A DNA stretch of 51,450 nucleotides from Prevotella sp. (GCA_017645645.1 JAGCOB010000007.1:1-51450); one strand, 5' to 3'; positions 25,033 through 35,480 are shown, counted from the stretch's first letter. The notes: generated by a model from the sequence alone, not told the origin. A program made the numbers and translations.

Positions 25033-25497
25033 ATGAGATCAAGAACAGCAATTTGGTTTGAGTGTAAGATAGCCTACGAGAAAGTGGGTGAGGACGGCTT
25101 ACAGAAGAAAGTGAATGAGACCTATACCGTAGATGCCCTTAGTTTTACAGAGGCTGAGAAGCGCATTATGGAGGAGATGTCGAACTATATCAGTGGTGAA
25201 TTCACCGTCAAGGACATCAAAATTGCTCCTTATAAGGAGATTTTCTTCAGTGACGACCCTTCCGCAGACCGTTGGTATAAGACGAAGTTGCAGTTTATCA
25301 CTAACGACGAGAAAACAGAGAAGGAAAAGCGCAGCAACGTGAATTATCTCGTACATGCGGCTACTCTGAAAGGAGCCGTCAATAACATCGAGGAGGTCAT
25401 GGGTGGTACGATGATTGACTATGTCATCGCCAGTGTTGCTGAGACTACCCTCATGGATGTCTTTGAATATGGGAAGGATGTGAAGGGTGAAGAATGA
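25033..25497 (+). CDS. DUF4494 domain protein
   Basis: A 154-residue cytoplasmic protein. The opening RTAIWFECKIAYEK, the TYTVDALSFTEAEKRI segment and EIFFSDDPSADRWYKTKLQF are the hallmarks I associate with DUF4494, a family widespread in Bacteroidetes with no known function. It sits between a pseudokinase and YggS. Its 3' end overlaps the longest yggS frame, although the preferred yggS start is 13 nt past its stop. Confidence 0.88.
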   Translation: MRSRTAIWFECKIAYEKVGEDGLQKKVNETYTVDALSFTEAEKRIMEEMSNYISGEFTVKDIKIAPYKEIFFSDDPSADRWYKTKLQFITNDEKTEKEKRSNVNYLVHAATLKGAVNNIEEVMGGTMIDYVIASVAETTLMDVFEYGKDVKGEE

Positions 25498-25510
25498 AAA
25501 ATCCGCCAGT

Positions 25511-26182
25511 ATGTACGATGTAAAAGGTCATCTTCATCAAGTGCTTGCTGATCTGCCACAGGGTGTACGCCTTGTGGCAATTAGCAAATATCATCCTAAT
25601 GAGTATATCGAGGCTGCCTACGAGGAAGGACAACGTATCTTCGGAGAGAGTCATGAGCAAGAATTGCGCCAGAAGGTGGAGACGTTGCCGAAGGATATCC
25701 AATGGCATTTCATCGGTCATCTGCAGACTAATAAGGTGAAGTATATTGCCCCTTATATCACGATGATTGAGGCTGCTGACTCGTTAAAACTTTTAAAAGA
25801 GATTGATAAACAAGCTGCTAAGAATGAGCGTGTTATCGACGTGTTGCTTGAACTCCATATTGCGGAGGAAGAGACAAAGTACGGACTCACTCCGGAGGCT
25901 TGCCGACAGTTGCTTGCAGATGGTGCTTGGAGAGAATTGGGACATGTGCGTATCTGCGGCATGATGATGATGGCATCGTATGTCGACGATGAGGCACAGA
26001 TCCGTTCAGAGTTCAGGATTGCCAGAGACCTTTTTGACGAGATGAAATCGAAGTATTTTGCAGACGAGCCCTCGTTCTGCGAGCGTTCCTGGGGGATGAG
26101 TCACGACTATAAGATCGCCGTGGAGGAGGGGAGTACTATGGTACGTATCGGTACCACCATCTTCGGTCCCCGCATCTATTAA
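25511..26182 (+). CDS. YggS/PLPBP family pyridoxal-phosphate homeostasis protein
   Basis: A 223-residue fold-type III PLP-binding barrel. The cofactor Lys is in RLVAISKYHP, and HFIGHLQTNKVKYI and the C-terminal GTTIFGPR are family signatures. It maintains vitamin B6 balance rather than catalysing a known reaction. I start it at MYDVKGHL; a GTG at 25487 would add eight residues (MKNEKSAS) and overlap DUF4494. The stop lies inside a 7-nt tandem array. Confidence 0.93.
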   Translation: MYDVKGHLHQVLADLPQGVRLVAISKYHPNEYIEAAYEEGQRIFGESHEQELRQKVETLPKDIQWHFIGHLQTNKVKYIAPYITMIEAADSLKLLKEIDKQAAKNERVIDVLLELHIAEEETKYGLTPEACRQLLADGAWRELGHVRICGMMMMASYVDDEAQIRSEFRIARDLFDEMKSKYFADEPSFCERSWGMSHDYKIAVEEGSTMVRIGTTIFGPRIY

Positions 26183-26206
26183 CTATCAACTCTAAACTTT
26201 AAAAGT
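26179..26206. repeat. 7-nt tandem repeat, 4 units, at the meeting point of two genes
   Basis: Units TTAACTA, TCAACTC, TAAACTT and TAAAAGT. They include the yggS stop (26180-26182) and the last codons and stop of the convergent EFR1 gene (26192 onward). Confidence 0.8.
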
Positions 26207-26947
26207 GTATTGTCCCCGTTTCATCTTGCCCCAGTGGATGGCGTGTCTGGGACAGTGGTGATAGCAGGCAAGACAGTTGGTGCAGGAACCGTTGTGCTTC
26301 CAGACAGGCGGTGTTCCCTCGATATCATTGACAGGACAGAGTCTCTTGCATAGTCCACATTGAATACAAGCATCTTCATCCACCCAGAACGGCTTGTCGT
26401 TGATAAGGTGTTTGTTGTAATAGCCGCCTATAATATAAGTATAGGTATAGGGGATCGCTCCTTTTACCAGTTCTTCCACTCCTTTTTCTTTCCTCACGAT
26501 GACCTCACAGATATGCCGTATCCGTTCTTTGGCGGCTTGGATTTTCTGTGTTTCCCGTTCAGGAGAGTCTAAGTGAAGGAAGGAGAAACATACATTGGAT
26601 TCGGGCATGACTACAGCAAAAACGGAATCCGTATGGAGTTCTTTCTTGCCCAGTTCTTTGTTGAAGATTCGCATGGCATGTCCCATGTTGTCTCCACAAG
26701 TGGTTAGGGCATAGATATAGGAGGTGTTGTGGAATACCGCTTTCCTGATGAAATCGCGTACGATTCTGGGAGGTTGCCACCCGTGAGTAGGGAAACAGAA
26801 CCCCAGTCGTTCCCCATCCTGAAGGGTATATTCACATCTTTCCTTTCTCATTTCATCGGGAATATAAACTAATTGCTCATTGGTCGACAATGCCAGTTGC
26901 TCTGCCGCCCAACGAGTATTTCCTGTTCCGGAGAAATAGAAGATCAT
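26192..26947 (-). CDS. EFR1-type flavodoxin-ferredoxin fusion protein
   Basis: A 251-residue protein. The N-terminal flavodoxin-like half begins YFSGTGNTRWAAEQL (FMN phosphate loop). The C-terminal part carries two 4Fe-4S clusters: CIQCGLCKRLCPV and CTNCLACYHHCPRHAI. EFR1 proteins are predicted anaerobic electron carriers; partners are unknown. Its start codon overlaps the stop of the upstream kinase-like gene by 4 nt, so the two are translationally coupled. Confidence 0.92.
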   Translation of the reverse strand: MIFYFSGTGNTRWAAEQLALSTNEQLVYIPDEMRKERCEYTLQDGERLGFCFPTHGWQPPRIVRDFIRKAVFHNTSYIYALTTCGDNMGHAMRIFNKELGKKELHTDSVFAVVMPESNVCFSFLHLDSPERETQKIQAAKERIRHICEVIVRKEKGVEELVKGAIPYTYTYIIGGYYNKHLINDKPFWVDEDACIQCGLCKRLCPVNDIEGTPPVWKHNGSCTNCLACYHHCPRHAIHWGKMKRGQYTFKV

Positions 26948-28434
26948 GTATGCAGATCAAGAACAAAGCGGGTTCCTTTCGTGAACTCAGGATCAATGTC
27001 AAGGTCACCGTTCATCTTCAGTGCCATCTGCTTGCAGATAGGCAGTCCGAGACCGTCACCCTTGGTGAGGTCCCTGATTTCCAAGAAGGGCTTGAATACA
27101 TCGTCACGCTTCTCCTCAGGAATACCACAACCGGTATCTGACACGATAAACTGGTGGGTATGTGCACTGCGTTTCTTGTAGTCCAACCAGATGGTTCCTC
27201 CCTCTGGAGTATAGATGGCGGCATTGTTCAGCAAGTGCAGCAGGATGTGTGAGACATATTCCTTGTTCATCTCGAAACTCATCTTGGGGGCGTTGACCTT
27301 CAGAGTGACATCTGTCTTCACCTTGTCGCGTATTTGTTCCATGATGTTCTCGCAGAACTGTTGGATCTGGGTATCTTCTAATTCCACCTCTTCCGTTGAG
27401 TTCTCCAGGTCAGACAAGGTCTGGATATGCTTGGAGAAATCCATTAGTGCCTTTACCTCGGGAGTCTTGCTGTCGAGTTTCTGCAGAGTGGGATCTAGTT
27501 GTGCGGAGATATTACTGATAAACTTAGCTTTCAGGGCATTGTTGTCATTGGCCAGTTGGATGGTCTTCTTCTGCTTACGTGTCAGCAGGATGAAGCGCAA
27601 CAGGATAATGGCACCTACTACCAAGGCGGCTGCAAGTCCGCCAACAAGAATGAGGAGTCCGATGATAATCACCCAGCGGGTGGTCAGCGAACTGTCTTTC
27701 TCTGCAATAGAGGCTTCATTGTCGGCAATCTGCTTCTTCAGGGCACCAATCTCATCGGCAGTCTTGAGGGCGTTCACAGAGTCTTTCCATACCAGGTAGT
27801 TGCTATATGACTGTGCGACCATGTTGGCGTTGTTGCTCTTACGACCGTTGGCAATAAGGGTCTTATACACCTCGTCCACTTTGTCATACTCCTTGGAGGC
27901 AGTTAATTTATTGGCCATCTCCTTGAAGACGGCATCGCCCTGTGCGTTCAGACCGAAAGAATAGAAATAGATCGCCTTGTTATAGAGTAAATCATTCTGT
28001 ATCTTGTCATCGTTGGAGGCACTGGCCAGTGCCTCCATCACTTTCAATTGCTCCTTGGCACTGTCTGGCTTTCTGAATTTCATATACATCTGCAGGCGTT
28101 CCTTGGTGACCAGGTAATGTAGTCCGGCATCATTGCCACCCGCTTTTTTGTTGTTAATTGTCTGATCGATATTACGCAACAGTTCGAAAGCCTCTTTATG
28201 CAAACCGTCCTTGGAATATAAAGCCGCAGCCTTTGTGCCACATTCTACACCTTGTTGCAACTGCCCCTTGCTGACATAGTCTTCATAAGCCCGGATATAG
28301 GAATGACGAGCGGCAGGGATGGTTGTTGCACTTTCAGCATTTTTTTGCAGTTCACTTTTCTGAGCTTCCTGTGCGTTCATGGATGTGCAACAGAGAGACA
28401 GAGTTAAGAGTAGGATAGAAACTTTTTTATTCAT
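26944..28434 (-). CDS. Histidine-kinase-like sensor with TPR periplasmic domain, H-box His missing
   Basis: A 496-residue protein. Signal peptide (MNKKVSILLLTLSLCCTSMNA); TPR-like helical sensor to about residue 240; membrane helix (WVIIIGLLILVGGLAAALVV); then a dimerisation helix and HATPase_c domain. The ATPase motifs are present: N box (HILLHLLNNAAIYTPEGG), DTGCGIP and GDGLGLPICKQMA. The expected H-box (NxSHExRTPL) reads FISNISAQLDPTLQ, so the phospho-acceptor His is absent. It may act as a phosphatase, a regulator of another kinase or an ATP-binding sensor. Confidence 0.85.
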   Translation of the reverse strand: MNKKVSILLLTLSLCCTSMNAQEAQKSELQKNAESATTIPAARHSYIRAYEDYVSKGQLQQGVECGTKAAALYSKDGLHKEAFELLRNIDQTINNKKAGGNDAGLHYLVTKERLQMYMKFRKPDSAKEQLKVMEALASASNDDKIQNDLLYNKAIYFYSFGLNAQGDAVFKEMANKLTASKEYDKVDEVYKTLIANGRKSNNANMVAQSYSNYLVWKDSVNALKTADEIGALKKQIADNEASIAEKDSSLTTRWVIIIGLLILVGGLAAALVVGAIILLRFILLTRKQKKTIQLANDNNALKAKFISNISAQLDPTLQKLDSKTPEVKALMDFSKHIQTLSDLENSTEEVELEDTQIQQFCENIMEQIRDKVKTDVTLKVNAPKMSFEMNKEYVSHILLHLLNNAAIYTPEGGTIWLDYKKRSAHTHQFIVSDTGCGIPEEKRDDVFKPFLEIRDLTKGDGLGLPICKQMALKMNGDLDIDPEFTKGTRFVLDLHT

Positions 28435-28468
28435 AGTACAAATGTAAGAATTGTTTCAATTTATCTTG

Positions 28469-28500
28469 CAAAAGTAAGAAATTATTTGATTTCTTCCAAA
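28469..28500 (-). promoter_or_regulatory. Promoter of the kinase-like/EFR1 unit
   Basis: Minus strand TTTG (28500-28497), spacer 20 nt, TACTTTTG (28476-28469). Confidence 0.85.
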
Positions 28501-28515
28501 TAAAGTTACGATTTA

Positions 28516-28547
28516 TTTGGCAGTTGAGCAAAAATAGTATAATTTTG
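28516..28547 (+). promoter_or_regulatory. Leucine operon promoter
   Basis: TTTG 28516-28519, spacer 20 nt, TAATTTTG 28540-28547. The leader before leuA is only about 40 nt, too short for a leader-peptide attenuator. Confidence 0.85.
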
Positions 28548-28592
28548 CAGACAATTTTTGAAAATAGTAATAAATAAGGTATAAAGAGAATT

Positions 28593-30089
28593 ATGAGCGA
28601 CAGATTGTTTATCTTCGACACGACACTTCGGGACGGCGAACAAGTTCCTGGGTGTCAGTTGAACACAGTAGAGAAGATTCAGGTGGCAAAAGCACTGGAG
28701 CAGTTGGGCGTGGATATTATTGAGGCGGGTTTCCCCATCAGCAGTCCAGGCGATTTCAATTCCGTCATTGAAATTTCAAAGGCGGTGACATGGCCTACCA
28801 TTTGTGCCCTGACGCGTGCAGTGCAGAAAGATATTGACGTGGCAGCCGAATCTCTGCAGTATGCGAAGCACAAGCGTATCCATACGGGTATCGGTACTTC
28901 CGACTCCCATATCAAATATAAGTTCAACTCCAACCGTGAGGAGATTATCGAACGTGCCGTGGCTGCCGTGAAGTATGCCAAGAAGTACGTGGAGGATGTG
29001 GAGTTCTACTGCGAGGATGCAGGACGTACCGAGAACGAATATCTGGCTCGTGTCGTCGAGGCTGTCATCAAGGCCGGTGCCACGGTTGTCAACATCCCCG
29101 ACACGACAGGTTATTGCCTGCCTCAGGAGTATTACGAGAAGATCAAGTACCTGAAGGATCATGTGGATGGTGTAGACAAGGCTATCCTCTCTACCCACTG
29201 TCATAACGACCTCGGTATGGCTACTGCCAATACCTTCAACGGTGTGATGGGTGGTGCTCGTCAGGTGGAGGTCACTATCAATGGTATCGGTGAGCGTGCC
29301 GGTAATACCTCGTTGGAGGAGATAGCCATGATCCTGAAGTGTCATAAGGGACTGGGTATTGATACCAATATCAATACCACGAAAATCTATCCGACAAGCC
29401 GTATGGTATCGAGTCTGATGAACATGCCCGTCCAGCCTAACAAGGCTATTGTGGGACGTAATGCTTTTGCACACTCTTCCGGCATCCATCAGGATGGTGT
29501 GCTGAAGAATGTGCAGACCTATGAGATTATTGATCCGAGGGATGTGGGTATCGATGATAACAGCATTGTGCTGACAGCCCGTTCAGGACGCGCCGCCCTG
29601 AAATACCGCCTGAGTGTGAACGGTGTGGAACTCCCGGAAGAGAAGCTTGACAAGGTCTATGAGAAGTTCCTGCAGCTCGCCGACAAGAAGAAGGAGATCA
29701 ACGATGCCGACATCTTGATGCTGGCTGGTGCAGATACTGCTGAGGCTCATGCCGTGAAACTCGAATTCCTGCAGGTTACCACTGGTAAGGGTGTGAAGTC
29801 CGTGGCTTCTATCGGACTGGATATCTCCGGACAGAAATTCGAGGCTGCTGCCTCTGGTAACGGTCCTGTGGATGCTGCTATCAAGGCATTGAAGAAGATC
29901 ATCATGAAGCAGATGACCCTGAAGGAGTTCACCATTCAGGCTATCTCTAAAGGCTCTGACGATGTGGGTAAGGTACACATGCAGGTGGAATACGACGGCA
30001 GTCTCTACTATGGCTTCGGTGCCAATACGGATATCGTGACGGCTTCCGTCGAGGCATATATTGACTGTATCAATAAATTCAAGAAATAA
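28593..30089 (+). CDS. leuA: 2-isopropylmalate synthase
   Basis: A 498-residue DRE-TIM metallolyase-like enzyme. [13 protein letters not shown] at residues 9-21 is the metal/substrate signature, [14 protein letters not shown] supplies the HxH metal ligands, and [16 protein letters not shown] is the usual LeuA motif. The C-terminal LeuA dimer/regulatory domain is present ([17 protein letters not shown]), so leucine feedback inhibition is expected. It condenses acetyl-CoA with 2-oxoisovalerate, the first committed step of leucine synthesis. First gene of the leu operon. Confidence 0.97.
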   Translation: MSDRLFIFDTTLRDGEQVPGCQLNTVEKIQVAKALEQLGVDIIEAGFPISSPGDFNSVIEISKAVTWPTICALTRAVQKDIDVAAESLQYAKHKRIHTGIGTSDSHIKYKFNSNREEIIERAVAAVKYAKKYVEDVEFYCEDAGRTENEYLARVVEAVIKAGATVVNIPDTTGYCLPQEYYEKIKYLKDHVDGVDKAILSTHCHNDLGMATANTFNGVMGGARQVEVTINGIGERAGNTSLEEIAMILKCHKGLGIDTNINTTKIYPTSRMVSSLMNMPVQPNKAIVGRNAFAHSSGIHQDGVLKNVQTYEIIDPRDVGIDDNSIVLTARSGRAALKYRLSVNGVELPEEKLDKVYEKFLQLADKKKEINDADILMLAGADTAEAHAVKLEFLQVTTGKGVKSVASIGLDISGQKFEAAASGNGPVDAAIKALKKIIMKQMTLKEFTIQAISKGSDDVGKVHMQVEYDGSLYYGFGANTDIVTASVEAYIDCINKFKK

Positions 30090-30091
30090 GT

Positions 30092-30123
30092 CGTTATACC
30101 GTAATTCCGTAATTCCGTAATTC
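30092..30123. repeat. 8-nt tandem repeat, 4 units
   Basis: CGTTATAC followed by three copies of CGTAATTC fills most of the 45-nt gap between leuA and leuC. Confidence 0.88.
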
Positions 30124-30134
30124 CGAAAAGAAAT

Positions 30135-31529
30135 ATGAACACTTTATTCGATAAGATTTGGGACAAACATGTCGTCCAGAAAGTGGAGGACGGTCCCACC
30201 CAGTTGTATATCGACCGTCTGTACTGCCACGAGGTGACCTCACCGCAGGCTTTCGACGGCATGAGGGCTCGTGGACTGAAATGCTTCCGTCCCGACCATA
30301 TCTATTGTATGCCCGACCATAACACGCCGACGCACGACCAGGACAAGCCTATCGAGGACCCTGTATCGGCTAAGCAGGTCTCTACACTGGCACAGAATGC
30401 CAAGGACTTCGGACTGACACACTATGGCATGATGGACAAGTCAAATGGCATCATTCATGTGGTAGGTCCTGAGAAGGGACTGTCACTGCCTGGTATGACG
30501 ATTGTCTGCGGTGACTCTCATACTTCGACGCATGGTGCTATGGGTGCCGTTGCCTTCGGTATCGGAACCTCTGAGGTGGAGATGGTGATGGCTTCCCAGT
30601 GTATCCTTCAGCAGAAACCCAAGTCGATGCGTATTAACATCAACGGACAGCTGCAGAAGGGCGTGACGGCAAAGGATGTAGCCCTCTATCTGATGAGTCA
30701 GTTGACCACCTCTGGTGCCACAGGCTACTTTGTGGAATATGCAGGTGATGTCATCACCGCACTGTCGATGGAAGGTCGCCTGACACTCTGTAACCTCTCT
30801 ATCGAGATGGGTGCCCGTGGCGGTTTTGTCGCTCCCGATGACGTGACCTTTGATTATATAAAAGGGAAGGAGTTTGCTCCGAAGGGAGAGGACTGGGACA
30901 AGGCGGTTGCCTATTGGAAGACGCTGAAAAGCGGTGACGATGCCGTATTCGACAAGGAACTGGTATTCGATGCCAAGGATATCGAACCGCGAATCACATA
31001 CGGTACCAACCCGGGTATGGGTATTGGTATCACAGAAAGCATCCCTGCAAATGCAGCTCAAGCTAAATCACCTGAACAGGGCTTTGAGAAGGCACTGAAC
31101 TATATGGGTTTCAAGGCTGGGGAGTGTCTGCTGGGCAAACCGATAGACTACGTCTTCCTCGGTGCATGCACCAACGGACGCATTGAGGACTTCCGTGCCT
31201 TCGCTTCTATTGCCAAGGGACGCAAGAAGGCTGATAACGTTGTCGCCTTGTTGGTGCCTGGCTCATGGGCTGTTGATCGTCAGATCCGGGAGGAGGGACT
31301 GGATAAGATATTAGAGGCTGCCGGCTTCGAGATCCGCCAGCCTGGCTGTTCTGCCTGTCTCGCCATGAATGATGACAAGGTGCCTGCCGGCAAGTATTGC
31401 GTATCTACCTCCAACCGTAACTTCGAGGGTCGTCAGGGACCTGGCAGCCGTACCATCCTCTGTTCACCCTTAGTAGCCGCAGCCGCAGCCGTCACAGGAG
31501 TAATAACCGACCCAAGAACACTATTATGA
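30135..31529 (+). CDS. leuC: 3-isopropylmalate dehydratase large subunit
   Basis: A 464-residue aconitase-family large subunit. Typical segments: DKIWDKHVV at the start, [28 protein letters not shown] and the 4Fe-4S ligands in GCSACLAMN. With LeuD it isomerises 2- to 3-isopropylmalate. The length is normal for the bacterial two-subunit form. The stop overlaps the leuD start by 4 nt. Confidence 0.97.
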   Translation: MNTLFDKIWDKHVVQKVEDGPTQLYIDRLYCHEVTSPQAFDGMRARGLKCFRPDHIYCMPDHNTPTHDQDKPIEDPVSAKQVSTLAQNAKDFGLTHYGMMDKSNGIIHVVGPEKGLSLPGMTIVCGDSHTSTHGAMGAVAFGIGTSEVEMVMASQCILQQKPKSMRININGQLQKGVTAKDVALYLMSQLTTSGATGYFVEYAGDVITALSMEGRLTLCNLSIEMGARGGFVAPDDVTFDYIKGKEFAPKGEDWDKAVAYWKTLKSGDDAVFDKELVFDAKDIEPRITYGTNPGMGIGITESIPANAAQAKSPEQGFEKALNYMGFKAGECLLGKPIDYVFLGACTNGRIEDFRAFASIAKGRKKADNVVALLVPGSWAVDRQIREEGLDKILEAAGFEIRQPGCSACLAMNDDKVPAGKYCVSTSNRNFEGRQGPGSRTILCSPLVAAAAAVTGVITDPRTLL

Positions 31530-32122
31530 AACAGAAATTCAACGTTATAACATCCACTTGTGTACCCCTTCCATTGGAGAATGTGGACACCGACCAGATT
31601 ATCCCTGCCCGTTTCCTGAAGGCAACGACACGTGAGGAGAGCTTCTTTGGTGATAACCTCTTCCGCGACTGGCGTTATAATGCCGACGGGACTGTCAACA
31701 AGAACTTCGTACTGAACGACCCGACATATTCAGGGTGTATCCTCGTGGCAGGCAAGAACTTCGGCAACGGCTCCAGTCGTGAGCATGCCGCCTGGGCGAT
31801 TGCCGGCTATGGCTTCCGCGTAGTTATCAGCAGTTTCTTTGCGGATATCCACAAGAACAACGAACTGAATAACTTCGTATTGCCCGTCGTCGTCTCTGAG
31901 AGTTTCCTCTCAGAACTCTTTCAGAGTATTCAGAAAGATCCGAAAACGCTGATAGAAGTCGACCTCCCCAACCAGACGGTCACCAACAAGGCGACAGGCA
32001 GGCAGGAGACCTTTGAGATCAACGGCTACAAGAAACACTGTCTGATCAACGGTTTGGACGATATCGACTTCCTTATCCAGAACAAGGATAAGATAGAACA
32101 ATGGGAACAGCAGAACGCATAA
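31526..32122 (+). CDS. leuD: 3-isopropylmalate dehydratase small subunit
   Basis: A 198-residue protein with [14 protein letters not shown] near the N-terminus and the [17 protein letters not shown] active-site loop. It partners LeuC. It overlaps leuC by 4 nt and the next gene by 22 nt, indicating translational coupling. Confidence 0.97.
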   Translation: MKQKFNVITSTCVPLPLENVDTDQIIPARFLKATTREESFFGDNLFRDWRYNADGTVNKNFVLNDPTYSGCILVAGKNFGNGSSREHAAWAIAGYGFRVVISSFFADIHKNNELNNFVLPVVVSESFLSELFQSIQKDPKTLIEVDLPNQTVTNKATGRQETFEINGYKKHCLINGLDDIDFLIQNKDKIEQWEQQNA

Positions 32123-33705
32123 ACGCTTCTCAGCGCATCCTGCCTTTTGTCGAGATTATGGACTCGACGCTCCGTGACGGTGAACAGACCAACGGCGTGT
32201 CGTTCCTGCCTCATGAGAAACTGGTCATTGCCCGTACGCTGTTGCGTGACGTGAACGTCGACCGCATCGAGGTGGCTTCGGCACGGGTATCGGAAGGCGA
32301 GAAAGAGGCTGTGAAGATGATATGCCGCTATGCGCGTCAGGCAGACAAGCTGGATAGGGTAGAGGTGCTCGGCTTCGTAGACGGCGGAGCCTCTGTCGAC
32401 TGGATAGCCGACTGCGGCGGTAAGGTCATCAACCTCCTTGCCAAAGGCTCCCTGAAACACTGTACCCTTCAGTTGCATAAGACTCCTGAGGAGCATATCG
32501 CCGATATCCTGGAGACGGTGCGCTATGCCCATGAGAAAGGTCTTTCCGTCAACCTCTATCTGGAGGACTGGAGCAACGGCATGAAAGACTCTCCCGACTA
32601 CGTCTATCAGTTGATGGATACACTCTCCTCCCTCCTCATTCCTCCCTCCTCACTCCTCCCTTCTCCCTCCTCTATCAAAAGATTCATGCTCCCCGACACC
32701 CTCGGTGTAATGAATCCCCTGCAGGTCATTGAGTATTTCCGTAAGATGGTCAAGCGTTATCCGCAGGTACATTTTGACTTCCATGCCCATAACGACTACG
32801 ATCTTGCCGTCTCGAACTCCCTTGCTGCCGTCTTGAGTGGGGCAAAAGGACTGCATGTGACGGTTAACGGTCTGGGCGAGCGTTGCGGTAATGCACCGAT
32901 GGCGAGTGTACAGGCCATCCTGAAAGACCAGTTCCATGCAAAGACGAATATCGACGAGAGTCAGTTGAACGGGATCAGTCGGATGGTCGAGGGCTTTAGC
33001 GGTATCGCCGTGGCTCCCAACCAGCCCATAGTCGGCGAGAATGTCTTTACACAGGTCGCTGGCGTTCATGCCGACGGTGACACCAAGGACAAACTCTATT
33101 ATAATGAGTTGATACCTGAGCGTTTCGGACGGAAGCGCGAATATGCGCTGGGTAAGAACAGCGGAAAGGCGAACATCGCCAAGAACCTGGAGGAGTTAGG
33201 ACTGGAGCTGACACCCGAACAGACGCGTCGTGTCACGCAGCGTATCACGGAACTGGGCGACAAGAAGGAGATTGTGACACAGGAAGACCTGCCGTATATC
33301 GTATCCGATGTCTTGAAGCACGATGCGCCGGAAGATAAAGTAAAACTTGTAAGTTATGTAGTATCAACGGCTTACGGTCTTCGACCAGGTGCCAATATCA
33401 AGGTTGAGATTAACGGAAAGCAGTATGAGGGTAGTGCTGTCGGCGATGGTCAGTACGATGCTTTCGTCAAAGCGTTGCGCTATATCTACAAAAAACACCT
33501 AGATCGCACATTCCCGATTCTTGCTAACTACCAGGTCAGCATTCCGCCGGGCGGTCGTACCGATGCCTTGGTACAGACGGTCATTACGTGGCATTATAAT
33601 GACGGACTCCTCCGTACCCGTGGTTTGGATGCCGACCAGACGGAGGCAGCCATCAAGGCTACCTTTAAGATGTTGAATATTGTAGAAAAAGAATTAAATA
33701 ATTAA
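32101..33705 (+). CDS. LeuA-family synthase homologue (2-isopropylmalate or citramalate synthase)
   Basis: A 534-residue DRE-TIM enzyme. [16 protein letters not shown] is the catalytic loop, [16 protein letters not shown] the HxH metal site, and the C-terminal LeuA dimer domain is present ([21 protein letters not shown]). Two LeuA-type genes in one leu operon suggest different acceptors; citramalate synthase (pyruvate, for isoleucine) is the obvious second role but is inferred. It carries seven tandem 7-mers that encode [16 protein letters not shown] in a barrel loop just before [12 protein letters not shown]. Confidence 0.88.
   Translation: MGTAERINASQRILPFVEIMDSTLRDGEQTNGVSFLPHEKLVIARTLLRDVNVDRIEVASARVSEGEKEAVKMICRYARQADKLDRVEVLGFVDGGASVDWIADCGGKVINLLAKGSLKHCTLQLHKTPEEHIADILETVRYAHEKGLSVNLYLEDWSNGMKDSPDYVYQLMDTLSSLLIPPSSLLPSPSSIKRFMLPDTLGVMNPLQVIEYFRKMVKRYPQVHFDFHAHNDYDLAVSNSLAAVLSGAKGLHVTVNGLGERCGNAPMASVQAILKDQFHAKTNIDESQLNGISRMVEGFSGIAVAPNQPIVGENVFTQVAGVHADGDTKDKLYYNELIPERFGRKREYALGKNSGKANIAKNLEELGLELTPEQTRRVTQRITELGDKKEIVTQEDLPYIVSDVLKHDAPEDKVKLVSYVVSTAYGLRPGANIKVEINGKQYEGSAVGDGQYDAFVKALRYIYKKHLDRTFPILANYQVSIPPGGRTDALVQTVITWHYNDGLLRTRGLDADQTEAAIKATFKMLNIVEKELNN
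32623..32671. repeat. 7-nt tandem repeat, 7 units, in frame inside the LeuA/CimA homologue
   Basis: Pyrimidine-rich units CTCTCCT, CCCTCCT, CATTCCT, CCCTCCT, CACTCCT, CCCTTCT and CCCTCCT. They encode a Ser/Leu/Pro linker next to the conserved LPDTLGV strand. At 49 nt this is the longest 7-nt array in the window. Confidence 0.9.
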
Positions 33706-33712
33706 TTATTAT

Positions 33713-34774
33713 ATGAAACTGAAAATTGCCGTTCTCCCTGGCGACGGAATAGGACCAGAGATCATGAAACAGGGCGTAGCCGTGTTGGACGCTATTGCCG
33801 AGAAGTGTGGACATGAGTTTGAATATGAGGAGGCACTCTGCGGTGCTCATGCCATTGATGCGGTAGGAGATCCCTATCCTGATGCCACCCATGACGTGTG
33901 TATGCGTGCTGATGCGGTATTGTTTGCTGCTGTCGGTGACCTCCGCTTTGACAACAACCCTACGGCAAAGGTTCGTCCTGAACAGGGACTGCTTGCCATG
34001 CGTAAGAAACTCGGTCTGTTTGCCAATGTGCGTCCTGTCGCCACCTTTGATTGCCTATTGCACAAGAGTCCGTTGAAAGACGAACTGTTGAAGGGTGCCG
34101 ACTTTGTGGTGATCCGCGAGTTGACGGGTGGTATGTATTTTGGTGAGAAGTACCAGGACAACGACAAGGCATACGATACAGATATCTATACCCGTCCGGA
34201 GATTGAGCGTATCCTGAAGGTTGCCTTCGAAACAGCCCAGAAACGCAGAAAGCACCTGACAGTAGTGGATAAGGCAAATGTACTTGCCAGTTCTCGTCTG
34301 TGGCGTCAGATTGCCAAGGAGATGGAGTCGCAGTATCCTGATGTGAACACTGACTATATGTTTATCGACAATGCCTCTATGCGCGTACTGACAGAGCCTC
34401 GCTTCTTCGATGTCATCGTGACGGAGAACACTTTCGGTGATATCCTGACAGATGAGACATCCTGTATCACAGGTTCGATGGGCTTGCAGCCATCATCCTC
34501 ATTGGGAGAGCATACCCCATTGTTTGAGCCTGTTCATGGTTCATGGCCCCAGGCAGCAGGACAGAACCTCGCTAATCCTCTTGCTGAGATACTTTCTGCT
34601 GCGATGCTGTTGGAGCACTTCGGTCTGACGAAGGAGGGCGCCTTGATTCGTAAGGCTGTCAATGCTTCCCTGGATGCCAATGTGCGTACCCCTGAGATTC
34701 AGGTGGAAGGCGGTGCTAAGTATGGTACCAAAGAAGTCGGTGCATGGATCGTAGACTATATCAAAAAGGCTTGA
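33713..34774 (+). CDS. leuB: 3-isopropylmalate dehydrogenase
   Basis: A 353-residue isocitrate/isopropylmalate dehydrogenase. [14 protein letters not shown] at the N-terminus, [13 protein letters not shown], the DKANVL loop, and [25 protein letters not shown] near the nucleotide site all match LeuB. It oxidatively decarboxylates 3-isopropylmalate to 2-oxoisocaproate. It ends at 34774, inside the start of the next gene. Confidence 0.97.
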   Translation: MKLKIAVLPGDGIGPEIMKQGVAVLDAIAEKCGHEFEYEEALCGAHAIDAVGDPYPDATHDVCMRADAVLFAAVGDLRFDNNPTAKVRPEQGLLAMRKKLGLFANVRPVATFDCLLHKSPLKDELLKGADFVVIRELTGGMYFGEKYQDNDKAYDTDIYTRPEIERILKVAFETAQKRRKHLTVVDKANVLASSRLWRQIAKEMESQYPDVNTDYMFIDNASMRVLTEPRFFDVIVTENTFGDILTDETSCITGSMGLQPSSSLGEHTPLFEPVHGSWPQAAGQNLANPLAEILSAAMLLEHFGLTKEGALIRKAVNASLDANVRTPEIQVEGGAKYGTKEVGAWIVDYIKKA

Positions 34775-35439
34775 TGCTGCTTGTCCTGCTTGTTGCTGTG
34801 ACACAGCAACAAGCAGGATTTGCGCAAAGCAACCAACAGTGGCGTGACTCGCTGAACGTCCTTACTCAGCAGATAGCACAGTCCCCCTATAGCGTCGACC
34901 TGCATCTGCGGAAGGCGGCTGTCAACCTTGAGTTGCAGCAGTGGGAGTTTGCAGTGGATGAGTGTAAGCTGATCCTCCGAAATGACGAGAAAAATCTCAC
35001 TGCCTTGTTCTACCGTGCCTATGCATACACGCATCTTCGTCGCTACGACTTGGCGAAGAATGACTATAACGATATCTTGCTGGAGAAGCCGACTCATATG
35101 GAGGCGCGCTTGGGGTTGTCGTATGTCTACCAGTTGATGGGAAAACGTAATGATGCCCTTGACCTCTTGAATATCGTCGTGGAACAGCATCCTGATTCTG
35201 TCGCTGGCTATGTCGCTCGTGCCTCGTTGGAAACAGATATGCAACGCTATGACGCAGCCCTTTATGACTGGGAGAAAGCGATAGAACTGGATCCTCAGAA
35301 TACGGACTACCAGTTTTCGTGTATTGACGTACTGATACGCTTAGGTCGCAAGGAGGCTGCCCGAAGGGAACTCGACAAGTTAGCGAGTAGGGGAGTCAAC
35401 CAAGGCGCACTTAGGAATTTCTATCAAAGAACAAAATAA
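34744..35439 (+). CDS. Secreted TPR protein
   Basis: Up to 231 residues. The 34744 start overlaps leuB by 31 nt and gives [19 protein letters not shown], a signal peptide with a basic n-region; a start at 34774 (TGATG overlap) is also possible but lacks the positive charge. After FAQS come three to four tetratricopeptide repeats ([57 protein letters not shown]). The function is unknown; it is at the end of the leu operon but has no obvious metabolic role. Confidence 0.82.
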   Translation: MDRRLYQKGLMLLVLLVAVTQQQAGFAQSNQQWRDSLNVLTQQIAQSPYSVDLHLRKAAVNLELQQWEFAVDECKLILRNDEKNLTALFYRAYAYTHLRRYDLAKNDYNDILLEKPTHMEARLGLSYVYQLMGKRNDALDLLNIVVEQHPDSVAGYVARASLETDMQRYDAALYDWEKAIELDPQNTDYQFSCIDVLIRLGRKEAARRELDKLASRGVNQGALRNFYQRTK

Positions 35440-35480
35440 AGAACTTGCAAGTCTGTTAGTCATTGTGATGGACGGAAGCA

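Noticed and set aside
28548-28592. Leader peptide or T-box attenuator ahead of leuA
   Set aside because: Only about 40 nt separate the predicted start site from leuA; no Leu codon run and no terminator hairpin are present.
34744-34774. Frameshifted fusion between leuB and the TPR gene
   Set aside because: LeuB ends at its normal length and the TPR gene has its own signal peptide; a short translational overlap is enough.
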